DNA of 59,039 bases. It comes from a virus. Shown here piece by piece: positions 16,353 to 25,600 of this stretch. The position numbers and the translations under genes were made by a program. The stretch is from IMG/VR virus record IMGVR_UViG_3300047095_000484, positions 1 to 59,039 of that record; one strand, 5' to 3'. How positions within the stretch are numbered: position 1 is the first letter of the stretch; each line of letters opens with the position of its first letter. The notes below the pieces were generated by a model. The model worked only from the letters and a program-made list of their open reading frames with translations, was not told the DNA's origin and did no database searches.

Positions 16353-16781
16353 ATGAATAACCTCATAGACTCCGTTCTGTCTATGACGTTAGACGTTTAC
16401 AGACAGTTTGATACACAAAACGAAGACACAGGGGCTATTTTAAAAGAATGGCATTACTATAAAAGCGTATCTTGCCATGCCAAGGGTGTAATAGGTAACT
16501 CATCTACATCGGGTTCAGGAGACAAACAGGTATTTGGTAATAGATACACTAATGATCAAACTATTCAAGTAAGAACTGCTGAAAGATTAACTGCCAGAGA
16601 AAAGGTAACTAATATAAGAGATATTGACGGCAATGTAATTTGGGTAGAAATAAATTTTCCAACAGACACTCCAACAGTATTTGAAGTTATGGGCACTACT
16701 CCAATTACAGACCCATTTGGAAGAGTGGTTGCATATAACTCATCAATGAAAAGATCGGAGAACCAGGTAATTGGACAATAG
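16353..16781 (+). CDS. Putative head-closure (stopper) protein
   Basis: 142 residues, abutting the connector gene. The beta-rich pattern (LDVYRQFDTQNEDTGAILKEW, QTIQVRTAERLTAREKVTNIRD, TPTVFEVMGTTPITDPFGRVVAYN) fits the SPP1 gp16-like head-closure family. Such proteins close the portal channel after packaging and receive the tail. The assignment rests on order and fold-like pattern, not on a diagnostic motif. Confidence 0.6.
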   Translation: MNNLIDSVLSMTLDVYRQFDTQNEDTGAILKEWHYYKSVSCHAKGVIGNSSTSGSGDKQVFGNRYTNDQTIQVRTAERLTAREKVTNIRDIDGNVIWVEINFPTDTPTVFEVMGTTPITDPFGRVVAYNSSMKRSENQVIGQ

Positions 16782-17553
16782 CTCTCTACTAGTTACAGCA
16801 GCCAGCGGATTGCAAAAAGGCATGTCTGGTACTAAAGGCAAAATTTTAAAAGACAGCACAGTGGCACAAATATCTGCTGCAGTTTATTATCAAGCTCAAG
16901 TTGTGTCCAAGTTAGCAACAAACAAGGCATTTGAAAAGAAATTTCAGTCAGTTATATTTAATCAAATAGAACAAGACTTTGGATTGTATGTAGACTCTCA
17001 GGCAAGAGTAAATCCTAAATCTTTACACCATATGTACGAATGGAACAAGACGGGCAGCAAAAGCGCAAGATTGTTTAACCTTACAATGATGCCCGCAAGC
17101 GGTCTTTCATTTAAAATAGTATCTAATTTTTTGCCATCTAAATCATCCGTTCCAAATAATTTTGGAAAAAGAAAGCATGTGTTTATAAACAAAGCTTCTG
17201 TGATAGAAGCTGGAATGCCTCTAACAATCCGTCCAAGGTACGCAGAGCGCCTAGTATTTGAAACTAACACTGGAGTGGTATACATGCCCAAAGGGGCCTC
17301 TGTGACCGTTACAAGGCCTGGCGGAGGCAAAGCAACTGGAAGATTCCAGATAGCTTATGCACAATTTTTTACAGGCAATTTAGTAAACTTATCAATAAAA
17401 AAGTCGGGATTTCAAAAGATATTTAATTCATCATTAACTAAAGCAATGAGAGTCCCGTCTGATGTTAGAAAAGTTAAATATTCATTTAATGCTAACACAT
17501 TAAATATGCAGGCAGAATCAGCAATTGCTTCAGCATTCGGAGGTGCAGCATGA
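16771..17553 (+). CDS. Putative neck/tail completion protein
   Basis: 260 residues with a probable TTG start at 16771, preceded by CCAGGT and overlapping the previous gene by 11 bases. It is basic, with helical N-terminal residues 30-70 and a Gly/Lys-rich middle (VTVTRPGGGKATGRFQIA). It lies between the head-closure and tail-terminator genes, the usual place of the tail completion protein, but is longer than most of that family. The product is assigned by context. Confidence 0.55.
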   Translation: MDNSSLLVTAASGLQKGMSGTKGKILKDSTVAQISAAVYYQAQVVSKLATNKAFEKKFQSVIFNQIEQDFGLYVDSQARVNPKSLHHMYEWNKTGSKSARLFNLTMMPASGLSFKIVSNFLPSKSSVPNNFGKRKHVFINKASVIEAGMPLTIRPRYAERLVFETNTGVVYMPKGASVTVTRPGGGKATGRFQIAYAQFFTGNLVNLSIKKSGFQKIFNSSLTKAMRVPSDVRKVKYSFNANTLNMQAESAIASAFGGAA

Positions 17554-18059
17554 CAGATTATAAAGCAGATGTAATGATTGATTTAAGAAAATACCTTTGG
17601 TCGGAATTAAAGGCTAATGATATTTTTGTGGATACAGATTATTACTCAGATAATATAGGGCAAGAGATTGTCCCAATTATTCCTGTCCAGCAGTCTCCAG
17701 AAATGAACCAATTTTTAAGCGGTAAAAAACATATCGTCTATGACAAGATAGGCCTATCCTATGAGGAAAACTGGGCAATATGTTGTGAGCAAATTTTATT
17801 TACCATTTATTCAACAGATGTCTCAGAGATCAATGAAATCAGAAATCTTATGACAGACCTATTTAGAAGAATGGATGAATCGGCTAGGGATACCAACGCC
17901 TACTCTGGGATATCAAAAAAGTTTAAATTCTTTAGCATATTTGTTGCCGACATCTCTCCAACAGCCCCATCTGAAGAGCTGGCAGGATTTTTGTCTGCGG
18001 ACGTAATCCTTGAGGTTAAATATGCAAGACATATAGACTCATCGGGCAGATTCCTATAG
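17550..18059 (+). CDS. Putative tail terminator protein
   Basis: 169 residues, overlapping the previous gene by 4 bases (ATGA). The pattern DYKADVMIDLRKYLWSELKA, a central strand pair, SEINEIRNLMTDLFRRMDESA and a closing beta strand LSADVILEVKYAR fits the lambda gpU / gp17-type tail terminator fold. It would cap the tail tube at the neck. It directly precedes the major tail protein, as expected. Confidence 0.6.
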   Translation: MTDYKADVMIDLRKYLWSELKANDIFVDTDYYSDNIGQEIVPIIPVQQSPEMNQFLSGKKHIVYDKIGLSYEENWAICCEQILFTIYSTDVSEINEIRNLMTDLFRRMDESARDTNAYSGISKKFKFFSIFVADISPTAPSEELAGFLSADVILEVKYARHIDSSGRFL

Positions 18060-18060
18060 T

Positions 18061-18089
18061 TTGCCTTTTGGCGTATTATACTCTATTAT
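18061..18089 (+). promoter_or_regulatory. Upstream promoter of the major tail gene
   Basis: TTGCCT (18061-18066), 17 bases and TATTAT (18084-18089). It begins right after the previous stop codon and would give a leader of about 90 bases. Confidence 0.55.
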
Positions 18090-18130
18090 TGGATATAGAG
18101 GGAAGGGCCTAGCCAGCCAAGATTTAAGGT

Positions 18131-18159
18131 TTTACATTTTTAAAAAAAATATATATATT
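18131..18159 (+). promoter_or_regulatory. Downstream promoter of the major tail gene
   Basis: TTTACA (18131-18136), 17 bases and TATATT (18154-18159) in a very AT-rich stretch. The Shine-Dalgarno sequence AGGAGG (18168-18173) precedes the ATG at 18183. The two tandem promoters occupy the 123-base gap 18060-18182; I see nothing else in it. Confidence 0.6.
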
Positions 18160-18182
18160 TTGAAAACAGGAGGTACGAAACA

Positions 18183-18905
18183 ATGGCATTTAACTCAGCC
18201 AAAAATATTCTTGTAGGAGCTTCACCGCTCTACATTTCAACAAGCGATTCAACAGTATCTGGTTATAAGGAAAACCTTTTAGACAGAGCAACTGGTGGAA
18301 TTTCTTTCACAGCAAGAACAAAAGCAGCAGTAGCACTAGACGCATCTTCAGATGTTCGTAACGTAGGATTTACAAACAATGGTCTTCAGATCACTTACAA
18401 CCCAACTTACGATTCAGTAACAGTAGATCAGCTTCTAGATACAGCAAAGCTTTTCAAGTCTGCTATGGAGGTTATGATTGCAACCGAAATGTCCGAAGGT
18501 ACACTAGAGAACACTCTGGTAGTATTCGGTCAAGGAGGAGCAACACTAACTAAGGCAGGTACAGCAGGAGCTGCAACAGATGATTACCCAACAAAGGGTG
18601 CAACTGGCGCAGATGACAAGACTCTTACACTAGGACTTGAGGCAGGATCACTTGGTATTGCCCCAACAGAACGTCAGCTATTCGCAATTGGTCAAGCACC
18701 AACGCTAGCAACTACAACAACAGGTGAAGTAGACGCAGCAACAGAGCGTGTATATTATGCACGTCGTGTTCTTTCAGTACAACAGTCACAGTTCTCACTT
18801 GCACGTAACGCAGCAACAACTTTCCCAGTAACATTCCGTCTTCTACCAGACGCTAACTATAGCGGCTCAGAATACGGTAAGATTATTGACCGAGTTCTAG
18901 CTTAA
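18183..18905 (+). CDS. Major tail (tube) protein
   Basis: 240 residues, starting MAFNSAKNILVGASPLYIS. It is Ala/Thr rich with beta-strand patterns (GLQITYNPTYDSVTVDQLLD, VFYARRVLS-like strands and FPVTFRLLPDANYSGSEYGKI near the end). Order supports the call: it follows the tail terminator and precedes the frameshifted tail chaperones and the tape measure gene. As for the capsid gene, it has its own promoters, a strong Shine-Dalgarno sequence, more host-like codon choice and a strong terminator behind it, all expected for an abundant tube subunit. Confidence 0.8.
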   Translation: MAFNSAKNILVGASPLYISTSDSTVSGYKENLLDRATGGISFTARTKAAVALDASSDVRNVGFTNNGLQITYNPTYDSVTVDQLLDTAKLFKSAMEVMIATEMSEGTLENTLVVFGQGGATLTKAGTAGAATDDYPTKGATGADDKTLTLGLEAGSLGIAPTERQLFAIGQAPTLATTTTGEVDAATERVYYARRVLSVQQSQFSLARNAATTFPVTFRLLPDANYSGSEYGKIIDRVLA

Positions 18906-18919
18906 TTTATTTAAGCAAG

Positions 18920-18943
18920 AAAGGCCCCCGAAAGGGGGCTTTT
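18920..18943 (+). terminator. Rho-independent terminator after the major tail gene
   Basis: A 10-bp stem, AAAGGCCCCC pairing with GGGGGCTTTT (one G-T pair), with a stable GAAA tetraloop and T-run. It is the twin of the terminator at 14870. Confidence 0.92.
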
Positions 18944-18947
18944 CTAT

Positions 18948-18976
18948 TTGTATAGATAATATCTATATGTTATAAT
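18948..18976 (+). promoter_or_regulatory. Promoter with internal inverted repeat, tail chaperone operon
   Basis: TTGTAT (18948-18953), 17 bases and TATAAT (18971-18976) with an extended TGT. A perfect 7-bp inverted repeat TATAGAT-AAT-ATCTATA (18951-18967) spans the -35 edge and spacer, a possible operator. AGGAGG precedes the TTG start at 19006. Confidence 0.6.
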
Positions 18977-19005
18977 AATTAAGACTAGATCCTAGGAGGA
19001 TTAAA

Positions 19006-19338
19006 TTGGCAACAACAGTATATAGCGTAGAAGAACTAACGCTTCAGAATGGCTCAACAGTTAAGCTGAAGCCTTTAAGTATCAAAGAGCTAAGAAAGTT
19101 TATGCTCGTATTACAAGCAGCAAGCGATTCAACAACAGAGGATCAAACACTCAATGTATTAATTGACGCAGTTGCAGTAGCACTTGAAAAACAACTACCA
19201 GAGTTGGTAGCAGATAGAGATGCACTAGAAGATGCACTTGACGTCCCCACAATTAATCGCATACTTGAGGTATGTGGTGGGATTAAGATGGACGACCCAA
19301 ACCTTCTAGCGGCAGCGGTTCTGGCTGGTCAGAACTAG
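19006..19338 (+). CDS. Tail assembly chaperone, short form (gpG-like)
   Basis: 110 residues from a TTG start behind AGGAGG. The protein (VYSVEELTLQNGSTVKLKPL, IKELRKFMLVLQ) matches the gpG-type chaperones coded between the major tail and tape measure genes. It binds and escorts the tape measure protein during tail assembly. A slippery heptamer CCCAAAC at 19296-19302, 36 bases before its stop, lets a fraction of ribosomes shift to make the longer product. Confidence 0.8.
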   Translation: MATTVYSVEELTLQNGSTVKLKPLSIKELRKFMLVLQAASDSTTEDQTLNVLIDAVAVALEKQLPELVADRDALEDALDVPTINRILEVCGGIKMDDPNLLAAAVLAGQN

Positions 19339-19673
19339 ATTTAGCCGCTTTAGAGGGTGAAGTTTTTCTTCTAGGTCACTGGAAGAATTACGAAGAACTA
19401 GAAGACAGTCTTTCAATGCCAGAACTTATTCAAACATTGAAATCTTTTAAGAAGCAGAAGTCGGAAGATAGAAAGTTTACTGCAAGTCTTAAGGGAATAG
19501 ATTTAGATGTAGAAGAGGAAGATTCAGTACCACAGGGAAAAACTTTTGACGATGTTAAAAGGAAAGCGCTTGGTATAGATGCTTCAGGTGATGATATAGT
19601 TTCCTTACAAGGAAGCCTGGCATCACAAGCAGGGTTCGGAATCGGAGCAGGTCTAGGCTACACAAAGGAGTAA
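19006..19673 (+). CDS. Tail assembly chaperone, -1 frameshift product (gpGT-like)
   Basis: After the shift at CCCAAAC the -1 frame is open from 19287 to the stop at 19671-19673. This gives a product of about 222 residues: 99 from the first frame and 123 from the second. The downstream part reads WSELDLAALEGEVFLLGHW immediately after the junction, then a charged helix (LIQTLKSFKKQKSEDRKF). Its first in-frame ATG (19416) has no ribosome binding site, so frameshifting is the likely route of expression. The G/GT pair is a conserved feature of long-tailed phages. Confidence 0.8.
19296..19302 (+). promoter_or_regulatory. -1 frameshift slippery heptamer
   Basis: C CCA AAC in the zero frame fits X XXY YYZ exactly and becomes CCC AAA after slipping. 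The nearest upstream stop in the -1 frame is at 19284-19286, so the site falls within the usable overlap. Confidence 0.85.
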
Positions 19674-19684
19674 GATAAAGATAA

Positions 19685-22600
19685 ATGGCTGATGAAAATA
19701 TTGTAACTAATATAGTTGCTAATGCAGATTTTTCAGGTCTTATTGCAGATGTCAATAAGGTCACAGCATCTTTATCAAAACTTCAAGCACAAATAATTCA
19801 ATCAGACACAAGACTCGCAAGTCAAGTGGCTACAATGAACAGGTCTTTTGGTGAAAACCTAAGAAGAACTGGACAGTTTTCATCACACTTTGTTACCTTA
19901 ACATCTGATGTTGAAAAGTTTGGCACCAACCTAGACAGGGGCCAGATGAAGCTGAAGCAATATTTTCAGACGTTTCAGCAACATACAAGGACACAAGGCG
20001 GGTTAATTAGAGATCTTGCTAAGCAGCAAGTAGCATTACAAAATGCAATCATTCAGCCGATGGGTAAAAATGCTCAAGGGCTTATGCAGTACAGCGTACA
20101 TATCCCACAAGGACTTGATGCTGTAAAAAATAAAACTGCCTTAGCAAGACAAGAACTACAGATCATGAACAAGGTTGTTCAGGATGGAGGAGTTCAACTT
20201 ATTAACTGGGGTAAAAATACTCAGTGGGCAGGTCGTCAGTTAACTGTAGGGTTAACGGTACCGCTTGCAGCATTCGGTAAAGCGGCAGCAGATGCATTTA
20301 GAATGGCAGATGCAGAACTAGTTAGACTTACAAAGGTATACGGTGGAGTAGCAGCAACTTCTGCAGCAGATCTTGAAAAAGTAAGAAGAGAAGTCACTCA
20401 AACAGCTAAAGAGATTTCAAAGGCATACGGAGTTTCATTTAAAGATACTATTACTCTTGCGGCAGACATTGCGGCTACTGGCAAGCAAGGCGATGAGCTT
20501 TTGCAATCAGTTAAAGAAACAAGCAGACTCGCAGTGCTTGGAGAAGTAGACAGACAAGAAGCAATGAAGGCCACCCTGGCAATTCAAACTACATTTAAAC
20601 AAAACACAGAGCAACTTTCTGAATCCATTAACTTTCTTAACTCAGTTGAAAACCAAACTTCAACAAGTCTTGCAGATTTAATTGAAGCAATTCCAAAGGC
20701 GGGTCCTGTTATTCAGGGTATGGGCGGAAGCGTAAAAGATTTAGCGCTTTATATGACCGCAATGAAAGAAGGCGGAATTAATGCTTCAGAAGGAGCAAAC
20801 GCTCTTAAGTCAGCACTTGCATCACTTATTAATCCTACTAAGGTAGCAAAAGAAAAATTTTCTGAAATGGGAATTGATCTAGGCGGAATAGTAACAAAAA
20901 ACGCTGGGAATCTGACGGGAACAATTTTAGAACTGCAATCAGCATTAGATAACCTAGACCCATTGCAAAAACAACAGGCGATTGAACAACTGTTTGGAAA
21001 GTTCCAATTTGCTAGATTAAATGCTTTATTTTCAAACCTTGGAAAGCAAGGAAGCCAAACTCTTCAAGTAATGGACTTAATGAAAGCAAGTTCCCAAGAA
21101 TTATCACAGGTAGCAGGACGAGAATTATCAATGGTAACAGAGTCCGCTTCTGGAAAGTATAAGAGAGCAGTAGAAGGATTAAAAGCAGATCTTGCAGGTA
21201 TTGGCGACGAGTTCTTAAAAATTCAAACATTCTTTATTAATATTGTAGACGGTGTTATTAAGTTTATAAATAAATTACCAGACCCAATTAAATCTTTGTT
21301 AACATTTGCTACAGGATTTACAGCAGTCATCGGCCCAGTAATTATGTTAACTGGTGTTCTTGCCAACTTCTTTGGATATATAATTAAAGGAGCATCACAC
21401 TTTAGAGCTTTATTTAAAGGTGGAGAAGGCTGGAAGATGCTTACGCCAGAAATTTTGGCAGCACAAAAAGCAGGATCACTTGTTGAAGCAACATTCTATA
21501 GTGATGCTAAAGCAGCTACAGTATTAAAAACTGCAATTGCAGGCCTTGTAACAGAATTTGAATTACTTCAGTCCAAGGCTATGACTGGCGCAGTGTCTGC
21601 GTCACCAGCAATTTCAACAATGGCTGGAAATGTTGTTAAGCAAAGCGGAGCAAGAGTTGTTGATCCAAACCACCCATTAATTAGCCCAGAAGACACAAGG
21701 TCAATGTCTCATCTTAATCCAGTTGCTGGAATGACACTAGATCAAAAATCAACACAAACAATTTTCAGTACAGTCCCAGGAGCACCAAAAGTAAACCAAA
21801 AGATTGGAAACAATCCTCAGATGTATATGTCTGGAGACCTTCCAAAGATTCCAGGACTGACATCTATTGGCGGAGCATCAACAGGTATTGTTGCAGCCGA
21901 AGCAGCAAAATGGCATGCAATGACAGGCGCACTTGCAATGCAGTCACAGGCAGAAATTGCTTTACTTAAAAAAGAAGTGGCATCAACTGGCCTTATAACA
22001 GCATCACTATCTGATTCATACCAAGCATTGCTTCCAACAATGACAAAGCTTACCGCTAATGCCGCAGCTGAATCAGCAGCAATTGTTGCACAGTTGCAAG
22101 CTGGTAAATTAACAGTAGATCAAGCAAGAGCTAAAATTGTTCAATTAAACGCACAGGTAGAGGCTATGATTGCACAAGCTTCTGTAGACATTGCGGGACA
22201 ACAGGGAAGAACAATTGGCCTAACAACAGTGCCATTGTTAAATCAGCCAGTTGTTAATGCAGCTGGAAAATCTAATATGAAAGAACTTCTTCGCCCAGGA
22301 AGAACCAGAAGCCTTCTTAATAAAATTGCAAGCGGACTTGGCGTAAAAACATTTGGTGCTGGATACAGCACAGAAACAACAATTCCAAAAAGATTTAACA
22401 CTGGAAGTCTTGTACCAGGAACTGGCAATACCGATACAGTTCCCGCAATGCTTACTCCAGGAGAATTTGTTATTAACAAAGAAGCAACAGCAGCAAATCT
22501 GCCATTGCTTCAAGCAATAAATGGTGGAAAGGGATCTAATGGCCCTAATTTTAATAAAGGTGGAAAAGCTTTAAGACTTCAAAGAACTCATATAACAGAT

Positions 22601-25600
22601 GACTTAAGTGGTCTAGCTTTATTGTTACCAGCATGGCTAAATCTAGGAGTTAACTCTAATGGAAGTGGTTTAACTGGAAGTAAAATTGCTGATGGAATTA
22701 GAGAAACTTTACAGTCTGGATATGATCCAAATGACTTAATGAACGAAGCAACTGTTACTTTAGGTGGGGATAGAAGACAGTCATCAAGAAGAACTAATGC
22801 AGCTTTAGAAAAACTAATTGCTTCTTTAGAAAGTCCAGAAAATGCAAATAGAATGATTGGCGGTAAGTCAGATCCATTTGGATTTGAAAGACTTGCAAAA
22901 GAAATATATAGACCAGCACTTCGTGGAATTAAAATTGACTCTGCAAAATCTGGTGGAAGAAGAAATTTATTTTCTGCAATATCTCAAATATTTACTGAAA
23001 GATCTAAGGAAGTTTTAACTAGAGATGAAGCAATATCTCGTGGACTAATTACTGGATCTCCAACAGGATCAAGGCAAAAGGGCCAGATGGTTCAAAGAAG
23101 AAATGGAAGACTATCATGGGTCAGCGAAAATAGAACAATAGGCTCTAGGGTTCCTTCGTGGGCAAGAGGAACAAATTTACCAACACTGCTAACAACATCA
23201 AGTGGTATTAGCCATGCTCTTAAATTGCTTAGAAGAAATTCTGGTGGGATTATACCAGGATACAATGCTGGCGGAGTTGTCGGAAATGTATTAAAGGGCA
23301 CAGCTTTTAAAAATGTAGGAGCTAAGTTTGGAAAGATAGGAGAGAAGTGGGGAGCCACTTCTCTATCCATTGGTATGGGAAGAAAACTATTTGGAAGTTC
23401 TGGCTTAACACCTAAAGCGCAAAACTTAATGTATGGAAAGCTAGTCGAGAATCTTGAAAAAGAAAGACCATACGGTTACGTAAAAGATGCTCAGGGAAGT
23501 CTTCAAAAGGCTTTAGAGCCAGACATTGTAGATTCATTATTAAAGATGTCAGCAGGAGATGTGCTTAGCACAGGAGGAAAGAGTTTAAGCAAGATTGATA
23601 GAGAAATCTTGCGAACTAAATATGCAAACTGGGATAACAAATCATGGACACCTTCAACTACTAAAGTAAGAAAACAAATGTTTGGAATGAACAAAGGCGG
23701 AATGGTACCAGGAGTTCAATACTTTAACAGAGGCGGGCAAGTAAAGGGTGTTCAGTATTTAAACAAGGGCAGCAAAAATCCTATAACATTTGGATCAGCT
23801 TACAGGCAAGAAAGAGCAAAGGGAAATATAGGAGCAGGAATGATGGGCTCAGGCCCAATGGCTGGCATGGGTATTGGTATGGGAATGCAAATGGCTGGCG
23901 GAGCAATAGGAGGACAAGCGGGACAAATTATGCAATTTGCATCAGTGCTTCCAATGCTTGCTCCAAATATGTTGGGCTCACTAGGTAAGCTAGCTGGAGG
24001 ATTTAAAGGTGTTGGCGGAGCAGCAGGAATTGCAGGTAAAGCAATTGGCTTAGCAATGAGATTTGCACTAGGCCCTATTGGTTTGCTTCTTACAGCACTT
24101 ACTGCAGGATATGCAATATTTAAAAAGTTTAAGCAAGAGCAAGAGCAAAATAAAATTGAGAAAACTAACTCGGTTGGAATTACAGAGAAATCTGCAGCAG
24201 AAGCAGGCATTAAATATAACAATCTTTCTAATTCAATTAAAGCTGTTAATGATCAACTTGAGCTAACTAGAGCAAAAGGAAGAAATGCGTATGAAGCTTT
24301 AAACTCATCTGGAGTACAGGGACTAACCTTAAGCATTAAAGAATTAAGAGAAGGTATCAAGAATGCAAAAGAAAACCAGAAAGAATTAGTTGGAACTTTT
24401 ACCGACATAGATGTATCTGGAGATTCTAACAAGCAAGCAAAAGTTACTGAAATTGCTACTAATTTAAAAGCACAATTTATTGCCGCTGGTGTTTCTGCTC
24501 AAGATGCAACAAATAAAATATATGCAATTATATCTGCTTCTGATAAAGCCGATATGGCATTCAACGCAATATCTAGTAAGGGATTTAGAGAAATTACAGA
24601 TTCAGCATCAGCAGCAGATGCTATGATTAAAACTTTAAATAAAAATATGCAAAACGCAGCAGGAGCATATGATCCAGATGTGCTGTTTGGAAAAGATTTA
24701 GGTGTGGTTATTTCAAATACTACAGATGCCCTTGATGATAATCTACAAACATTAATGAAAACTAAAAAAGAAAACGGCGAATTAATGACACAGCAAGAAG
24801 CTATGTCAAAAATTCTAGATGATATTAATGCAAAAGAAGGATCTAAGCTAACACTAACTCAAGGGCAAATTACATCTCTTAAAGAAACTCATCCCGCTCT
24901 TGCTGAGATACTAAATGAGTCAGACAATGTTGCAGGCATGTATTCAAAATGGAGACTGCTTCTTTCTGGAGTTAGAACTGATTTAAAGAATATAACATCA
25001 GAGCAGGCCCAAGCCCTGGTAGCATTTGAGTCAGCACTAGACTCTTCTATAGCCGCCTCCGAAGCCAAATCTTCAGGAAGCGGTATTGGAGCTAGATCAC
25101 AAAAGTCTATTGCTGCTTTGCAAAAATTAATTGCATCAGGTGGCGCTAAAGCTGCAGCAAATGCACAAAAAACTCAAGATCAAATTAAAGAAGAAATTAA
25201 ACTTATTGATAAAAAAATTGATAAGATTAATGAAGAAGCAGATGCTAGAAAGAAAGCATTAGAAGCTTCACAAAATAAAGAAAACTTAGCCCTTGAAATT
25301 CAAAAAGCTCAGCTAGAATACGCAGACAAAATGGCTGCAGGAGATATGGCTGGAGCAGCACAAGCACAGCTAAAGATTAAGCAGCTTGTTGGAGAAAGAG
25401 AAACTCAAAAGTCTATTGATGCAATTGAAGAAAATAGAGCTAAGCGTGAAAAAGAATTAATTGCTCAAAGAGAAAAGCTTCAGGCTCAGTCAGATAAGAC
25501 TGCAAAAAATTTAACTAACGCTCAAAATAATGCTACCGCAGCAGGCGAAAGAATGAATAAGGTTGATCAATATCAGAACGAATATCAAAGATTAGTAAAA

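Noticed and set aside
18060-18182. A riboswitch or terminator in the 123-base gap before the major tail gene
   Set aside because: I found no long stem or T-run. Two promoters with 17-base spacers account for the region.
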